A DNA stretch of 6,256 nt from positions 1 to 6,256 of the forward strand of contig UQQN01000122.1 of the NCBI GenBank assembly GCA_900543155.1, written 5' to 3'. The notes under the pieces are model-generated. The model ran no database searches. It had not been told where the DNA came from and saw only the letters and a program-made list of their open reading frames with translations. A program made the translations under genes and the position numbers. Within the stretch, counting starts at the first letter, position 1; every line of letters begins with the position of its first letter. Positions 1 through 6,137 of this stretch are shown here, piece after piece. Source of the DNA: an uncultured Prevotella sp. (GTDB lineage Bacteria; Bacteroidota; Bacteroidia; Bacteroidales; Bacteroidaceae).

Positions 1-865
1 AAAGGGCAGTACGTTCGCAAGCATATTTTTTTAAATCATCCGTGAAAGCCCATTCTGTAAAGCGTTCCCAAATGTAGTTTACAGCTTGGTCTGAGGGATG
101 TAACATATCGGTGTTATAGAAGCGATAGTCGCGCAGTTCGTCTGTTACAATCTCGTAAGCAGGAAAATAGTGTGTAAAGCTAAATTGTTGGCACAAGGTG
201 TCGATGAGCAACATGAGTCGTGCTTTGCTCAGTGCATTGGCATGCATGCCATATTTAGCATAGCGATAAGGACTTAGTGTAAACACCACTTGTAGCTGTG
301 GCAATTCGTGGTGCAATAGCTGCATAAAGTCTGTCCAAAGGACAGTGAGTTGTTCTAAGGACTCAGCACTTTCAGCAAACATGCGTGAGGGTTGTTTATG
401 GCAGTTTGCTACGCAGTGTCCAGTACATCTACCCTGTGTGAGACGGTATACATGGTCAGTGCTGAAAGTAATAAAGAGGGTTTGTGTCGTAGCAAAGCGC
501 TTTTGCACGTCAAGCCAATCGTTGCGTAGCATTTGTGCCAAAGCCTCTTGTGTGGGGGCTGTAAATTTTGTAGAATAGTCCCAATGACGCCACTCGCCTT
601 CGGGAGTTTCAAAAAATCCCGATTCGTCAAATGGTTGGGCAATGCCCGAGGGTAGGTAAGTGGCAAGCACTTGACGAATGCTCACAGGGTTGTAGAGTGG
701 TCCATGCGGATTGACAGTAACTTGCTTACTAGGCAAGCATTCTGCCATAAGCTGACCTATGTGGTCGGCAAAACACGAACCAATAAAAAAAGTGTGCGAC
801 TGCGGAGTGAGTTGCAACTGTTGGGATGGCATTTCTACGGGTGTCCTAAAAATCATGGCTTGCAT
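1..865 (-). CDS. GSCFA-domain protein (SGNH-hydrolase-like), 3' end cut off by the window
   Basis: Translating the minus strand from an ATG at 865 gives 288 open codons to the window edge. The family signature GSCFA is at residues 29-33, followed by NPHGPLYNP (52-60), ANCHK (153-157), a TLSPYRYAKYGMHANALSKA block (196-215), YFPAYEI (233-239) and DELRDYRFYNTDMLHPS (242-258). These are the conserved blocks of the GSCFA family, which belongs to the SGNH/GDSL hydrolase clan. S30 and the D253-x-x-H256 pair would be the nucleophile and catalytic dyad by analogy. The substrate is unknown and hydrolase activity is inferred. No signal peptide is seen, so it is probably cytosolic. Family members are a little over 300 residues, so roughly 20-50 residues are missing. 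An alternative start at 856 gives MIFRTPVEMP, which resembles the usual family N-terminus. The 865 start has the A-rich upstream context preferred in Bacteroidetes. An in-frame stop lies upstream, so the gene does not extend further 5'. Confidence 0.93.
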   Translation of the reverse strand, partial: MQAMIFRTPVEMPSQQLQLTPQSHTFFIGSCFADHIGQLMAECLPSKQVTVNPHGPLYNPVSIRQVLATYLPSGIAQPFDESGFFETPEGEWRHWDYSTKFTAPTQEALAQMLRNDWLDVQKRFATTQTLFITFSTDHVYRLTQGRCTGHCVANCHKQPSRMFAESAESLEQLTVLWTDFMQLLHHELPQLQVVFTLSPYRYAKYGMHANALSKARLMLLIDTLCQQFSFTHYFPAYEIVTDELRDYRFYNTDMLHPSDQAVNYIWERFTEWAFTDDLKKYACERTAL

Positions 866-879
866 ATTTTTGTTTGCTG

Positions 880-908
880 CAAATTTACCAAGAAAGTGCA
901 GAATGCAA
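880..908 (-). promoter_or_regulatory. Bacteroidetes-type promoter for the GSCFA gene
   Basis: On the minus strand TAAATTTG (887 to 880) matches the -7 box TAnnTTTG exactly. A TTG at 908-906 lies 18 bp upstream and fits the -33 element. Transcription would begin near 874-876, giving a very short leader of about 10 nt for the 865 start or about 19 nt for the 856 start. This is a motif match only. Confidence 0.5.
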
Positions 909-982
909 CCAAAGATTTAGGTAAAAGTTTGAAAGTAGCTTTATGCTCACGGTTTTTAAGTGGTAAGTAGCGAACAAAGCGT

Positions 983-1018
983 ATGTGTGGTTCTAATTTT
1001 TTAGAAGAAAATGCACAT
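983..1018. other. Small hairpin in the divergent intergenic region
   Basis: TTCTAA (991-996) and TTAGAA (1001-1006) form a perfect 6-bp inverted repeat around a TTTT loop. An outer ATGTG (983-987) / CACAT (1014-1018) pair could extend it through an internal loop. The stem is A/T-rich and weak. It lies between divergent promoters, so a terminator role is not needed here. It may be a binding site or chance. Confidence 0.25.
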
Positions 1019-1049
1019 AGTCAAACAATCTTTATTCAAGATAAAAGTT

Positions 1050-1057
1050 TAACTTTG
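1050..1057 (+). promoter_or_regulatory. Rightward -7 box, probable native yfcE promoter
   Basis: TAACTTTG matches TAnnTTTG and is followed by CAACCC, a common look for Prevotella-type promoters. No TTG sits at the right distance upstream; only a TTT at 1031-1033 is near, so the -33 element is weak. Transcription would start around 1061-1065. Without the MITE-like insertion the leader to the GTG at 1410 would be about 80 nt. With it the leader is about 350 nt. Confidence 0.4.
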
Positions 1058-1180
1058 CAACCCACGGTCGTTTCTCCTTTGGTGAAGAAATATTTAAACC
1101 GCATATATCAGTACATAGAAGTCGTCTAAACTTTTATGAAGTTCAAGATTTGCCTTTATTTTTGAAGCGATTTTGTATAA

Positions 1181-1244
1181 GATAGGCTGCACCTCAGCAA
1201 AAATCTCAAGCAAGCTTGGCTTTTTGCATTCGGTTTGCACTATC
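1181..1244 (+). other. Nested imperfect hairpin inside the MITE-like element
   Basis: Three nested complementary blocks can be seen: GATAG (1181-1185) with CTATC (1240-1244), TGCA (1188-1191) with TGCA (1236-1239), and GCAAAAA (1197-1203) with TTTTTGC (1221-1227). The central loop contains the palindrome CAAGCTTG (1211-1218). The 3' arm overlaps the promoter-like -7 box. RNA or cruciform structure is inference. Confidence 0.4.
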
Positions 1245-1248
1245 TTTG
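1216..1248 (+). promoter_or_regulatory. Promoter-like site within the MITE, facing yfcE
   Basis: TATCTTTG (1241-1248) is an exact match to the -7 box TAnnTTTG. A TTG at 1216-1218 lies 22 bp upstream, at the long end of the allowed -33 spacing; another TTG at 1224-1226 is too close at 14 bp. Initiation would fall near 1252-1256, giving yfcE a leader of about 155 nt that includes the GTGTAGC/GCTACAC hairpin. If active, the element provides or adds a promoter for the yfcE-nrdJ-ppi group. Confidence 0.4.
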
Positions 1249-1290
1249 GGCATTGAAGAGGGAGTGTAGCGAGCTACACGACCGATGAAA

Positions 1291-1311
1291 GGTCAAAAAG
1301 CGGTCAAAAAG
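1291..1311. repeat. Two tandem copies of GGTCAAAAAG
   Basis: GGTCAAAAAG occurs at 1291-1300 and again at 1302-1311, an 11-bp period with one spacer base. It lies just after the GTGTAGC/GCTACAC palindrome. GACC at 1279-1282 is also complementary to the first GGTC. It could be a site for a protein that binds one face of the helix or simply part of the element's sequence. Confidence 0.45.
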
Positions 1312-1409
1312 AAAGGTAAAGATTGAATTTAGAAGAGATAAAAGTTTAAATCTAATCTTCGTCAGAAAAGTTTAGACGACTTCATAACCTCTATAACAAT
1401 TAAAACAAG

Positions 1410-1964
1410 GTGCGCATACTTTTTTTGTCAGACATTCATGGCTCGCTGCCTGCACTCGATGCAGCATTAGCCTATTATGATGCCCATCACTACAACCTGT
1501 TAGTGTTGGTTGGTGATATATTAAACTATGGTCCACGCAATGGCCTCTGCAAAGGGCTCGACCCTCAAGCTATTGCCGACAGATTGAATCAACGTGCAGC
1601 CGATATCGTGGCAGTGCGAGGTAACTGCGACTCTGAAGTAGACCAAATGTTGTTGCACTTTCCTATTCAAAGCACCTACTTGATGTTGGTTGACGAGGGT
1701 AAACGATTTTTTGTGACACACGGACATGTGTATAACGAAAAGAAAATGCCCGAGGCTCCTGGTTGCGATGTGTTTGTGTATGGACATACACACTTGCAAA
1801 CGCTTAAACCTGCTGATGCCGAAACAGGTGCTCCTGTGATACTAAACACAGGGTCGCCTACTTTCCCCAAGGGAGGAAACCCACCCACCTTTGCTACCTA
1901 TGCTGATGGCGTATTGGCAGTGCGCACACTCGATGGCGCAGCTATTAGTAGCTTAAAAATTTAG
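1410..1964 (+). CDS. yfcE: YfcE-family metallophosphodiesterase
   Basis: This 184-residue protein has the same length as E. coli YfcE as I recall it and aligns along its whole length. It is a calcineurin-like metallophosphoesterase; the E. coli enzyme hydrolyses phosphodiesters of model substrates with Mn2+, and its physiological substrate is unknown. Metal-binding motifs are in order: SDIHGS (7-12, D8 and H10), GDILNYGPRN (35-44, D36), GNCDSEVDQMLLHFP (71-85, N72), THGH (103-106, H104) and GHTH (125-128, H126 and H128), then NTGSP and FPKGGNP near 146-158. No signal peptide is present, so it is cytosolic. The start is GTG, chosen because it places RILFLSDIHGS exactly where YfcE begins; no ATG fits. 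There is no Shine-Dalgarno sequence, but the upstream region is A-rich. The right end of the MITE-like element is 26 bp upstream, and nrdJ begins 42 bp downstream on the same strand. Confidence 0.95.
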   Translation: MRILFLSDIHGSLPALDAALAYYDAHHYNLLVLVGDILNYGPRNGLCKGLDPQAIADRLNQRAADIVAVRGNCDSEVDQMLLHFPIQSTYLMLVDEGKRFFVTHGHVYNEKKMPEAPGCDVFVYGHTHLQTLKPADAETGAPVILNTGSPTFPKGGNPPTFATYADGVLAVRTLDGAAISSLKI

Positions 1965-2006
1965 TTTTTTGACTTTTTAAAACCAACCTTTTGTATATCC
2001 TTTTTA

Positions 2007-4559
2007 ATGGAAAATACTTATTCATATGATGAGGCTTTCAACGCCTCTCTCGAATATTTCAATGGCGATGAATTGGCTGCCCGTGTGTGGGTGAACAAGT
2101 ATGCCATGAAAGATTCGTTTGGTAATATCTATGAGCGTTCTCCGCGCGATATGCACCACCGCATTGCACGCGAAATTGCTCGTATCGAAAACAAATATGC
2201 CAACCCCGTGAGCGAAGAAGAAGTGTTTAGATTGCTCGATCACTTCCAATATCTTGTACCCGCAGGTTCGCCCATGACGGGTATTGGCAATACACACCAA
2301 ATAGCTTCGCTCTCAAACTGCTTTGTAATTGGCATTGAGGGTGATGCCGACTCGTATGGCGCTATCTTAAAGCTCGATGAAGAGCAAGTGCAACTAATGA
2401 AGCGTCGTGGTGGAGTGGGGCATGACCTTTCGGGACTTCGTCCTAAAGGTTCTCCTGTGAAAAATTCAGCCTTGACTTCAACGGGTATTGTACCATTTAT
2501 GGAGCGATATAGCAACTCTACTCGCGAGGTGGCACAAGATGGTCGACGTGGCGCTTTAATGCTTAGCATATCGGTGAAGCACCCCGAGGCAGAGGATTTT
2601 ATCGATGCCAAAATGACAGAAGGTAAAATCACTGGTGCCAACGTAAGTGTGAAACTCGATGACGAGTTTATGCGTTGTGCCATAGAGGGCAAACCTTATC
2701 ATCAGCAATTCCCCATCGAGGGAGATAATCCGATGATGCAAAAAGATACAGATGCTGCAGCTTTATGGCAGAAGATTGTTCATAATGCTTGGAAGAGTGC
2801 CGAACCTGGTGTGTTATTTTGGGACACGATTCTGCGCGAAAGCATCCCCGACTGTTATGCCGATTTGGGCTTCCGCACAGTGAGCACCAATCCTTGTGGC
2901 GAAATACCTCTTTGCCCTTATGACAGTTGCCGACTGTTGGCCATAAATCTTTATTCCTACGTTGAAAACCCATTTACATCGCGGGCATCGTTCAACTTTG
3001 ATTTGTTTACCAAACATGTAGCTTTGGCGCAACGCTTCATGGACGATATCATCGACTTGGAACAAGAAAAGATTGATGGTATTATCGCAAAAATTAAATC
3101 AGACCCTCAAAGCGACGAAGTGAAATACACAGAGTTGCATTTGTGGGAAAAGATAAAAAATAAAACCGCACAAGGCAGACGTACGGGTGTAGGCATTACG
3201 GCTGAGGGCGATATGTTAGCTGCATTAGGTTTGCGCTACGGAACCGAAGAAGCCACAGACATGGCAGTGAAAGTACAACGCACTTTGGCACTTTCGGCTT
3301 ATGCCTCAAGTGTGCAAATGGCAAAAGAACGTGGCGCATTCCCCGTGTTCGATGCTGAGCGCGAAAAGAATAATCCGTTTATCCTTCGCATCAAAGCGCA
3401 TAACCCTGAGTTATATGCCGACATGGTGCAGTATGGTCGTCGCAACATTGCTTGTTTAACCATTGCTCCCACAGGTACTACAAGTCTTATGACGCAAACC
3501 ACTTCGGGAATCGAACCCGTGTTTATGCCCGTATATAAACGTCGTCGCAAGGTAAATCCTAACGACACGAACGTACATGTGGACTTTGTAGACGAAATGG
3601 GTGATTCGTTCGAGGAATACATTGTTTATCATCCTAAGTTTATTACTTGGATGCGCACACAAGGCTATGACACCGAGAAACGCTATTCGCAAGAAGAAAT
3701 TGACGGACTCGTGGCAAAGTCTCCTTATTATAAGGCTACGGCAAACGATGTAGATTGGCTTATGAAGGTGCGCATGCAAGGAGCCATTCAGAAATGGGTA
3801 GACCACAGCATTAGTGTGACGGTAAACTTGCCGAATTCTGTGGATGAGGATTTGGTGAACCGACTTTATGTTGAGGCTTGGCGATGTGGTTGCAAGGGCT
3901 GTACCATTTATCGTGATGGCTCGCGCTCTGGTGTATTGGTCAGCACGCAGAAAACTGACAAAAAGAGTAAAGATACTGCCGAAGAAACAGCCACAATCAA
4001 AATGCCAGCAGTGACTGAAAGACGTCCTGATGTGTTAGAGTGCGATGTAGTTCGTTTCCAAAACAATAAAGAAAAATGGGTAGCTTTCGTGGGGTTACTT
4101 GACGGACAGCCTTACGAAATCTTTACTGGTTTGCAAGATGACGAAGAAGGCATTGTATTGCCTAAAACGGTAACAAAGGGTTGCATTATAAAGACGCTTC
4201 TCCCCGATGGTACAAAACGCTACGACTTCCAATTCCAAAACAAACGTGGTTATAAAATGACTGTAGAGGGATTGTCTGAGAAGTTTAACAAGGAATATTG
4301 GAACTATGCCAAACTCATCTCGGGTGTATTGCGCTATCGCATGCCCATTGAGAATGTGATAAAACTTGTAAACTCTTTGCAACTTGAAAGCGAAAACATT
4401 AACACATGGAAGGTGGGTGTGAGTCGCGCCTTGAAAAAGTATGTGGTAGACGGAACTGAAGCAAAGGGACAAAAATGCCCTAATTGCGGACACGAAACAT
4501 TGGTCTATCAAGAAGGTTGTCTTATCTGTAAACATTGCGGAGCAAGCCGTTGCGGATAA
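2007..4559 (+). CDS. nrdJ: Adenosylcobalamin-dependent ribonucleotide reductase (class II)
   Basis: This 850-residue enzyme reduces ribonucleotides to deoxyribonucleotides in the cytosol, generating its thiyl radical with coenzyme B12 and needing no oxygen. There is no N-terminal ATP cone. Visible landmarks are SNC (103-105), GGVGHDLSGLRPKGSPV (135-151), NPCGEIPLC (295-303), RTGVGITAEGDM (392-403) and the phosphate-binding PTGTTS (488-493). C297 is the expected thiyl-radical cysteine, with N295 and E299 as catalytic partners. C105 and C308 form the active-site redox pair; the 11-residue C297-C308 spacing matches Thermotoga NrdJ. A charged linker (about 645-675) leads to a TSCPD-like C-terminal region, then a cysteine-rich tail (C824, C827, C838, C841, C844, C849), probably a zinc ribbon plus re-reducing thiols. 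The ATG at 2007 gives the normal class II N-terminus. There is no room (42 bp) for a cobalamin riboswitch directly upstream, so it is probably read from promoters ahead of yfcE. Confidence 0.97.
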   Translation: MENTYSYDEAFNASLEYFNGDELAARVWVNKYAMKDSFGNIYERSPRDMHHRIAREIARIENKYANPVSEEEVFRLLDHFQYLVPAGSPMTGIGNTHQIASLSNCFVIGIEGDADSYGAILKLDEEQVQLMKRRGGVGHDLSGLRPKGSPVKNSALTSTGIVPFMERYSNSTREVAQDGRRGALMLSISVKHPEAEDFIDAKMTEGKITGANVSVKLDDEFMRCAIEGKPYHQQFPIEGDNPMMQKDTDAAALWQKIVHNAWKSAEPGVLFWDTILRESIPDCYADLGFRTVSTNPCGEIPLCPYDSCRLLAINLYSYVENPFTSRASFNFDLFTKHVALAQRFMDDIIDLEQEKIDGIIAKIKSDPQSDEVKYTELHLWEKIKNKTAQGRRTGVGITAEGDMLAALGLRYGTEEATDMAVKVQRTLALSAYASSVQMAKERGAFPVFDAEREKNNPFILRIKAHNPELYADMVQYGRRNIACLTIAPTGTTSLMTQTTSGIEPVFMPVYKRRRKVNPNDTNVHVDFVDEMGDSFEEYIVYHPKFITWMRTQGYDTEKRYSQEEIDGLVAKSPYYKATANDVDWLMKVRMQGAIQKWVDHSISVTVNLPNSVDEDLVNRLYVEAWRCGCKGCTIYRDGSRSGVLVSTQKTDKKSKDTAEETATIKMPAVTERRPDVLECDVVRFQNNKEKWVAFVGLLDGQPYEIFTGLQDDEEGIVLPKTVTKGCIIKTLLPDGTKRYDFQFQNKRGYKMTVEGLSEKFNKEYWNYAKLISGVLRYRMPIENVIKLVNSLQLESENINTWKVGVSRALKKYVVDGTEAKGQKCPNCGHETLVYQEGCLICKHCGASRCG

Positions 4560-4588
4560 ATCTTTCATAAAACTTTAAAAACAAAAAA

Positions 4589-5323
4589 ATGACATTTACT
4601 ATACAAACTACTGAGGGCGATATTCGTATCAACCTATATGACGAAACACCTTTACATCGCGATAACTTTAAAAAGTTGGTTGAAGAAGGTTTTTATAATG
4701 AAACACTCTTTCACCGTGTGATCAAAGATTTTATGGTGCAATGCGGTGACCCTGAAAGTAAATCGGCTCCAAAGGGAAAAATGTTAGGTACTGGTGGTCC
4801 TGGCTATACAATTCCCGCAGAAATCAAATATCCCGAAATCTTCCACAAACGTGGGGCTTTGTGTGCAGCCCGCACTGCAGACGAGGTAAATCCCGAGCGC
4901 GAAAGTAGCGGTAGTCAGTTCTATATTGTTTGGGGTAAGGTGTATAAGCCGGGCGAACTCAAACAAATGGAAAAACAGTTGGCTATGCAGCAAGAACAAG
5001 GTGTGTTCAACTCGTTGGTAGCCGCACATCGTAGCGAAATAATGGACTTACGTCGTAGTCGTAATCGTGAGGGATTGATGGCTTTGCAAGATGAACTCGA
5101 AAAGCAAACACGTGAGCGTTGCAAAGAATTAGGCAAACCTCAATTTACAGACGAACAAGTGCAGGTTTATACCACATTAGGTGGAACTCCATTTCTCGAC
5201 AATCAATACACTGTTTTTGGTTGTGTAGAAGAAGGCTTGGATGTGGTAGAGAAAATCCTCTCCAAAAAAACAGATCGTAACGATCGTCCTTTAGACGATG
5301 TAAAGATTTTGGCTATTAAATAA
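4589..5323 (+). CDS. Cyclophilin-type peptidyl-prolyl cis-trans isomerase with internal insert
   Basis: This 244-residue protein catalyses cis-trans isomerisation of proline peptide bonds. The cyclophilin core is split. The N-terminal half has FHRVIKDFMVQCGDP (41-55) with catalytic R43 and the F48, M49 and Q51 positions, then GSQFYIV (108-114). The C-terminal part has PFLDNQYTVFG (201-211), the end of the fold. About 80 residues (roughly 116-196) between them are rich in charged residues, glutamine and leucine and look helical, possibly coiled coil. Such inserts make Bacteroidetes cyclophilins longer than the 165-180 residues of the basic fold. The tryptophan that contacts cyclosporin in human cyclophilin A is F202 here, as in many bacterial enzymes, and its histidine is Y207. 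There is no signal peptide, so it is likely cytosolic. The start follows an A-rich stretch 29 bp after nrdJ, so the two are probably co-transcribed. The terminator-like hairpin follows 8 bp after the stop. Confidence 0.94.
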   Translation: MTFTIQTTEGDIRINLYDETPLHRDNFKKLVEEGFYNETLFHRVIKDFMVQCGDPESKSAPKGKMLGTGGPGYTIPAEIKYPEIFHKRGALCAARTADEVNPERESSGSQFYIVWGKVYKPGELKQMEKQLAMQQEQGVFNSLVAAHRSEIMDLRRSRNREGLMALQDELEKQTRERCKELGKPQFTDEQVQVYTTLGGTPFLDNQYTVFGCVEEGLDVVEKILSKKTDRNDRPLDDVKILAIK

Positions 5324-5330
5324 TAAATGC

Positions 5331-5378
5331 AGAGTGGGGGAGAGCTTTATATTATATGGGTCCTTCCCCCTCTCTTTT
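5331..5378 (+). terminator. Intrinsic terminator-like hairpin after the isomerase gene
   Basis: AGAGTGGGGGA (5331-5341) pairs with TCCCCCTCTCT (5365-5375): ten base pairs with one T-T mismatch (5335/5371) and a 23-nt A/T-rich loop, followed by a short T run (5375-5378). It begins 8 bp after the isomerase stop and fits a rho-independent terminator, although the loop is large and the T tract short. It also contains the ATG at 5356, which argues against using that ATG as the lysozyme start. Confidence 0.6.
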
Positions 5379-5382
5379 CAAT

Positions 5383-6105
5383 ATGATGAAAAACTTTTAT
5401 TCTTGCATTCGCATGCTGCTTGTGGGTGGATGGTTCTTGCTATCCATGTTCTTATTGTGTCAATGCAAAAGCAAAGAGGCTACAGCTGTTGTAAATTATA
5501 GTAAGGGTTTCGACGGCATTGATGTTTCGCATCATAATGGAGTGATTGATTGGAAGACCGTACGAAAAAACAATAAAAACATTCAGTTTGTTTACGTAAA
5601 AGCCACAGAGGGTAAAAACCACGTTGACAAAAACTACCTTACGAATGCACGCGAGGCGCATAAACAAAAGTTAAAGGTGGGCATATACCACTATTTCACT
5701 TCGCGTTCGTCGGCAACAGAGCAGTTCGCATGGTTCCGTAAAAATGCCAATAAAACATGGCAAGATTTGGTACCCGTGGTCGATGTAGAAGAATTTAAAG
5801 GGTGGCGCAGTAAAGAGCAGTTGCAAGACAGTCTTATGGTTTTTGTTCGTCTTGTAAAAAAGCATTATGGCAAGCTCCCTATAATTTATACGCATCAAAA
5901 CTTTTATAACACCTATTTGTACCCTCGTTTCAATAAGCATTACCTTTTTATTGCAGCTTATCGCAAAACGCCCCCTGTTATTAAAGGTGCAGTCTATGAT
6001 ATTTGGCAATATACTGACGCAGGACGTGTGCAAGGCATTAAGCGTAATGTTGACCTTAGCCGTCTCTCTGCAAAGATGAAGATAAAGCAGATCATTCTTC
6101 CATAA
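5383..6105 (+). CDS. GH25-family lysozyme (N-acetylmuramidase), membrane-anchored or lipoprotein-like
   Basis: The protein (240 residues from this start) belongs to glycoside hydrolase family 25, which cleaves the MurNAc-GlcNAc bond of peptidoglycan. Numbering from this start, GFDGIDVSHHNG (42-53) is the N-terminal strand with conserved D47, FVYVKATEG (69-77) follows, VPVVDVEE (130-137) holds the catalytic pair D134 and E136, and DIWQYTDAG (206-214) and VDLSRL (223-228) close the barrel. The N-terminus has a short K/R-containing head, a hydrophobic stretch (about 11-25), then CQCKSKE, so it is exported. Lipidation on C26 or C28 is possible, but neither has a good lipobox. I chose ATG 5383 (ATG 5386 is equally possible) because the longer frame from 5356 starts inside the hairpin loop and adds an unlikely GPSPSLFN head. 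Being only one catalytic domain, it may remodel the cell's own wall or attack competitors; the sequence does not decide. Confidence 0.92.
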   Translation: MMKNFYSCIRMLLVGGWFLLSMFLLCQCKSKEATAVVNYSKGFDGIDVSHHNGVIDWKTVRKNNKNIQFVYVKATEGKNHVDKNYLTNAREAHKQKLKVGIYHYFTSRSSATEQFAWFRKNANKTWQDLVPVVDVEEFKGWRSKEQLQDSLMVFVRLVKKHYGKLPIIYTHQNFYNTYLYPRFNKHYLFIAAYRKTPPVIKGAVYDIWQYTDAGRVQGIKRNVDLSRLSAKMKIKQIILP

Positions 6106-6137
6106 TCTTCCAAACATTTTTACAAAAACGGCAGACT

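Larger units (their letters stand above)
1118..1383. mobile_element. MITE-like non-autonomous element, 266 bp
   Basis: GAAGTCGTCTAAACTTTT (1118-1135) and its exact reverse complement (1366-1383) are perfect 18-bp terminal inverted repeats. Similarity continues imperfectly inwards (ATGAAG... against CTGACG...). The bases just outside both ends are ATA (1115-1117 and 1384-1386), compatible with a 3-bp target duplication, though three bases can match by chance. No transposase-like ORF lies inside. Internal parts include an imperfect long hairpin (1181-1244), a promoter-like site (1216-1248), a 7-bp palindrome GTGTAGC/GCTACAC (1264-1279) and two direct copies of GGTCAAAAAG. The size, repeats and lack of coding sequence fit a MITE mobilised in trans by an IS with matching ends. 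The parent IS cannot be named from here. The alternative is a non-mobile intergenic repeat. Confidence 0.65.
866..1409. other. Intergenic region between divergent genes
   Basis: This gap separates the leftward GSCFA gene from the rightward yfcE gene. I find no coding region with family resemblance in it. From left to right it holds the GSCFA promoter (880-908), an A/T-rich hairpin (983-1018), a rightward -7 box (1050-1057), and the MITE-like element (1118-1383). The last 26 bp before yfcE are A-rich leader. The rightward open frame at 671-970 overlaps the GSCFA gene antisense and extends into this gap, but resembles nothing known. Confidence 0.7.

Noticed and set aside
345..970. Plus-strand open frames at 345-578 and 671-970
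   Set aside because: They run antisense to the GSCFA gene, whose motifs are clear on the other strand, and their translations look random.
1118..2006. Cobalamin riboswitch for the B12-dependent reductase
   Set aside because: The 42-bp gap before nrdJ is too short, and I find no recognisable B12-box sequence in the region upstream of yfcE.
1969..2006. Separate promoter for nrdJ in the yfcE-nrdJ gap
   Set aside because: A TTG (1969-1971) and a TATATCCTTT stretch are present, but the -7 box lacks the final G and would leave almost no leader before the ATG at 2007.
2240..2692. 150-codon minus-strand open frame inside nrdJ
   Set aside because: It lies wholly antisense to a well-conserved enzyme, has no recognisable motif, and its codons mirror nrdJ.
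4095..4568. 157-codon minus-strand open frame over the nrdJ 3' end
   Set aside because: Antisense shadow of nrdJ with no domain and no start context.
5671..6117. 148-codon minus-strand open frame over the lysozyme gene
   Set aside because: Antisense to the GH25 catalytic domain, with no recognisable family features.
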